A stretch of DNA of 9,284 nt from Bacteroidia bacterium. GTDB lineage: Bacteria; Bacteroidota; Bacteroidia; Bacteroidales; VadinHA17. The notes under the pieces were generated by a model. It saw nothing but the letters and a program-made list of their open reading frames with translations, did not search any database and was not told the origin of the DNA. Every line of letters begins with the position of its first letter. Positions within the stretch are counted from its first letter, which is position 1. Below are positions 7,306 to 9,284 of the stretch, one piece after another. The stretch lies in assembly GCA_026391515.1 (NCBI GenBank), contig JAPLEC010000315.1, positions 1-9,284 on the forward strand. Direction: 5' to 3'. The position numbers were made by a program, and so were the translations under genes.

Positions 7306-8502
7306 TCAGATTTTTTTAAGAAGGTTCATCCCAAATCCAGGTTTGGATGATGGTATGAGTTTTCCTTTATTCAATTCATACTCTGCCAGATCCACATCAT
7401 CCGAGGTGCAGGTTACACCTTCAATAGTTGCTGTGCTCCCAAATGCTCCGGACAGGTGAGTTATATAATTGGTTTTGATTGCTGAACCCCATGCATGAGG
7501 TGATGCAAGGAGTCCTCTCAGTTTCAGGTCCTGAATAAATTTTATCCATTTAGTAAAACCCAGGCCTGCAATATCGTGCAGGAACACCTTTATAATCTTT
7601 TGTGAGCCAAGCTGTTTTAAGACTTCTTCATCGGGTTTTGCTTCACCATCGGCCAGCAGGGGATTCTGATTATGGACTCTCAGCCACGAAATCAGCTTTG
7701 CATAATCATCAATTGTTTCGTGGAAAGGCTCTTCAATCCAGAAAAGCCTGGTCCCTTCAATTCCTTCGAGATATCTTAGAAATTCATCAATCGTAAATCC
7801 GTTATTCCCATCCACAAGAATATCACAATCAGGAAAGTTTGTGCTGACAAGTCTGGTAACTTCAATATCTCTTTTCAGCCCCTTTTCTTTTTCCATCCAC
7901 TTATTTCCACGTCCTATTTTAAGCTTAAACTGACGATAGCCATAATCATAGTCAAAACGGCACTCTTCAATGATTTTCTCAATACCTGCAGGATTATCAG
8001 AAGGTTCAAGGTCATCAAAATATATCATTCCGCTGTAGCAGAGATTTTTTTCAGGTTTTCGTTTTCCAAGAAGGCGGTAAACAGGCTTATTGAGGATCTT
8101 TCCGGCAAGGTCAAAAAGAGAAAAATCAAATCCTTCAAAATCTGGTGAAGTTATGCCGGTTGACGGATTAAGAAGCTCGGCAACAGGTTTGCCTTTTATT
8201 AATTCAAACTTTTCCGAAAGTGATTTTTGAGAACCCCGGTTCAGCCCCCACCCTGAGGCTCCTTTATCGGTATATAATATATGTATTCCCGATTCAGGGC
8301 CCCAGCCATGTACATCAAGCTGGGAATTCTTTCCGACCAGGCGAGGATAGTTAAGCTTTATTGTTGTGAACTTAATATCAGAAATTGTGTGGTACATGAG
8401 ATCTGAAGTTCTTTTAAACTCCTTCAGGTACAGCATGTTATTATTAGAAAGTGCAGCGACTGCACCGGCACCGGCAAGCTTTATGAATTCCCTTCTTTCC
8501 AT
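7306..8502 (-). CDS. Enolase-superfamily (mandelate racemase/muconate lactonising type) protein with twin-arginine signal
   Basis: The 398-residue product opens with MERREFIKLAGAGAVAAL, a twin-arginine (R3R4) export signal, so the folded enzyme is predicted to be exported. An N-terminal capping domain (about 41-150) precedes the barrel. Visible catalytic residues are K193-x-K195 (FKLKIG), metal ligands D231 (LVDGNNG), E257 (WIEEPF) and E287 (LADGE), then D310 and H336 (ASPHAWGS). The Lys plus His/Asp pair is the mandelate-racemase-subgroup pattern. Known members are racemases and acid-sugar dehydratases that abstract a proton alpha to a carboxylate using Mg2+. The actual substrate cannot be read from the sequence; a sugar acid or related product is plausible. 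Its TGA directly abuts the TAA of the convergent GH2 gene, and it diverges from the DmpA-like gene. The start ATG has no Shine-Dalgarno, only an A-rich stretch, normal for this phylum. Confidence 0.87.
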   Translation of the reverse strand: MERREFIKLAGAGAVAALSNNNMLYLKEFKRTSDLMYHTISDIKFTTIKLNYPRLVGKNSQLDVHGWGPESGIHILYTDKGASGWGLNRGSQKSLSEKFELIKGKPVAELLNPSTGITSPDFEGFDFSLFDLAGKILNKPVYRLLGKRKPEKNLCYSGMIYFDDLEPSDNPAGIEKIIEECRFDYDYGYRQFKLKIGRGNKWMEKEKGLKRDIEVTRLVSTNFPDCDILVDGNNGFTIDEFLRYLEGIEGTRLFWIEEPFHETIDDYAKLISWLRVHNQNPLLADGEAKPDEEVLKQLGSQKIIKVFLHDIAGLGFTKWIKFIQDLKLRGLLASPHAWGSAIKTNYITHLSGAFGSTATIEGVTCTSDDVDLAEYELNKGKLIPSSKPGFGMNLLKKI

Positions 8503-8527
8503 TTGTTTTATAAAGGTAAGAAATTAG

Positions 8528-8562
8528 AATCTTTCTCCGGGAGTTAAGCAGAATTAAAGATT
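8528..8562. other. Inverted repeat with an inner palindrome in the divergent intergenic region (possible operator)
   Basis: AATCTTT at 8528-8534 is repeated inverted as AAAGATT at 8556-8562 (7 bp arms, 21-nt gap). Inside, CTCCGGGAG at 8535-8543 is an odd-length palindrome in an otherwise A/T-rich stretch. It sits between the start of the enolase-superfamily gene and the -33 box of the DmpA-like gene, where a shared operator would be. No regulator gene is in the window, and such short arms can occur by chance. Confidence 0.25.
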
Positions 8563-8572
8563 TAAAATAAAA

Positions 8573-8602
8573 TTGATATTAGGGTAACAAGATGTAAATT
8601 TG
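8573..8602 (+). promoter_or_regulatory. Predicted Bacteroidota primary-sigma promoter of the DmpA-like gene
   Basis: TAAATTTG at 8595-8602 matches the -7 box TAnnTTTG exactly. TTG at 8573-8575 (ATTG from 8572) stands as the -33 box with 19 bp between. Transcription would start near 8608-8611, giving a leader of about 40 nt before the ATG at 8648. This also supports that ATG as the real start. Confidence 0.6.
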
Positions 8603-8647
8603 ATCAGGAAACAGACGAGCAGTAAGTTTTTCCCAAATTGAATTACA

Positions 8648-9284
8648 ATGAGATATATATTAATTTTTCTGGCATTTTTAATCTGTTTAAATTCTGGAGC
8701 CCAGAAGAAAAGAGCAAGAGATTATGGCATAAGGATAGGCATATTAAATACAGGGAGGAATAACGCTATAACTGATGTGCCGGGAGTAAAAGTAGGACAT
8801 ATCACGATAATAAAAGGAGATTCGGTAAACACAGGAGTTACGGCAATTTTACCTTATTCGGGAAATATTTTTCAAAATAAGGTACCTGCCGCAATATACA
8901 TTGGAAATGGATTTGGCAAACTCACGGGCTATCCTCAGGTAGAAGAGCTGGGAAACATTGAAACACCGATTATCCTGACAAATACCCTGAGCGTACCAAC
9001 TGCCGCAGATGCATTAATAGATTATACATTACAATTCCCTGAAAATAAGGGTGTTAAGAGTGTTAATCCGGTTGTAGGTGAAACGAATGATGGCGGACTG
9101 AATGACATAAGAAGCAGAGTAATTACAAAAGAAAATGTTTTAGAGGCAATCTCCATTGCTGATACAGGAGCTGTCAAAGAAGGAGATGTAGGAGCGGGGA
9201 GAGGCACATCGTGCCTGGGATTTAAAGGAGGTATTGGCACTTCTTCCAGAAAATTGCCTGGATCGAGAGGCGGTTATACAATTG
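8648..9284 (+). CDS. DmpA/P1-family aminopeptidase (peptidase family S58), N-terminal part cut by the window edge
   Basis: From the ATG at 8648 an open frame runs off the window after 212 codons. Residues 1-18 form a Sec signal peptide (MRYILIFLAFLICLNSGA, then Q), so the enzyme is exported. The body matches the L-aminopeptidase/D-esterase DmpA family: RARDYGIRIG (22-31), NAITDVPGVKVGH (39-51), NGFGKLTG (87-94), NPVVGETNDGGLND (140-153) and GAGRGTSCLGFKGGIGTSSR (182-201). These enzymes are Ntn-fold self-cleaving hydrolases that remove N-terminal residues from peptides, some acting on D- or beta-amino acids. The Gly-Ser self-cleavage site that makes the nucleophile lies some 35-40 residues further on in known members, outside this window, so activity cannot be confirmed. 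It diverges from the enolase-superfamily gene and has its own promoter. Family call is firm; specificity is open. Confidence 0.92.
   Translation, partial: MRYILIFLAFLICLNSGAQKKRARDYGIRIGILNTGRNNAITDVPGVKVGHITIIKGDSVNTGVTAILPYSGNIFQNKVPAAIYIGNGFGKLTGYPQVEELGNIETPIILTNTLSVPTAADALIDYTLQFPENKGVKSVNPVVGETNDGGLNDIRSRVITKENVLEAISIADTGAVKEGDVGAGRGTSCLGFKGGIGTSSRKLPGSRGGYTI

Noticed and set aside
7326..7350. Hairpin as an intrinsic terminator for the GH2 gene or the enolase-family gene
   Set aside because: On the + strand the T-run comes before the hairpin, and on the minus strand the hairpin is followed by A-rich, not T-rich, sequence; it is also inside coding sequence.
8511..8518. TACCTTTA on the minus strand as a -7 box for the enolase-family gene
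   Set aside because: It matches seven of eight -7 positions, but no TTTG-like box lies 19-21 bp upstream, and it would leave a leader of only a few bases.
9022..9240. 72-codon open frame on the minus strand at the right edge
   Set aside because: It is antisense to the DmpA-like gene, whose conserved motifs run through this span.
4513..9284. A polysaccharide utilisation locus
   Set aside because: Exported GH2, enolase-family and peptidase genes are suggestive, but there is no SusC/SusD pair, sensor or transporter here, and the genes are on both strands.

Overview
The window looks like chromosomal DNA of a Bacteroidota bacterium. The reasons are: no Shine-Dalgarno sequences before the genes, A/T-rich start regions, two good matches to the Bacteroidota primary promoter (TTTG-like box, 19 bp, TAnnTTTG), a MutS with the Walker A form common in that phylum, and a RAYT-type transposase tail next to REP-like palindromes. 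I could not place it below phylum level.

Layout from left to right. (1) 3-164: 3' end of a REP-associated tyrosine transposase (RAYT) on the + strand. (2) 175-283: three head-to-tail copies of a palindromic REP-like element with a 41-bp period, filling the gap between the RAYT stop and the next gene. (3) 287-1630, minus strand: saccharopine dehydrogenase-family enzyme. (4) 1631-1869: divergent intergenic region with two inverted copies of a GTGCCTTGGTG repeat and a good mutS promoter. (5) 1870-4479, +: mutS, complete. (6) 4513-7305, +: exported glycoside hydrolase of family 2, 33 bp after mutS and perhaps read through from it. (7) 7306-8502, minus: enolase-superfamily enzyme with a twin-arginine signal; its stop codon directly abuts the stop of the GH2 gene. 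(8) 8503-8647: divergent intergenic region with a good promoter for the last gene. (9) 8648-9284, +: first 212 residues of an exported DmpA/P1-family (S58) aminopeptidase, cut by the window edge.

The genes do not form one obvious pathway. MutS is housekeeping. The saccharopine dehydrogenase homologue points to lysine/saccharopine metabolism. The three genes on the right all carry export signals and look like catabolic enzymes for glycans, sugar acids and peptides, as is common in saprophytic Bacteroidota, but no SusC/SusD pair, regulator or transporter is present, so a polysaccharide utilisation locus cannot be claimed. I found no CRISPR array, phage, toxin-antitoxin or defence system. The most notable non-coding signals are the RAYT/REP array and the inverted repeat upstream of mutS.
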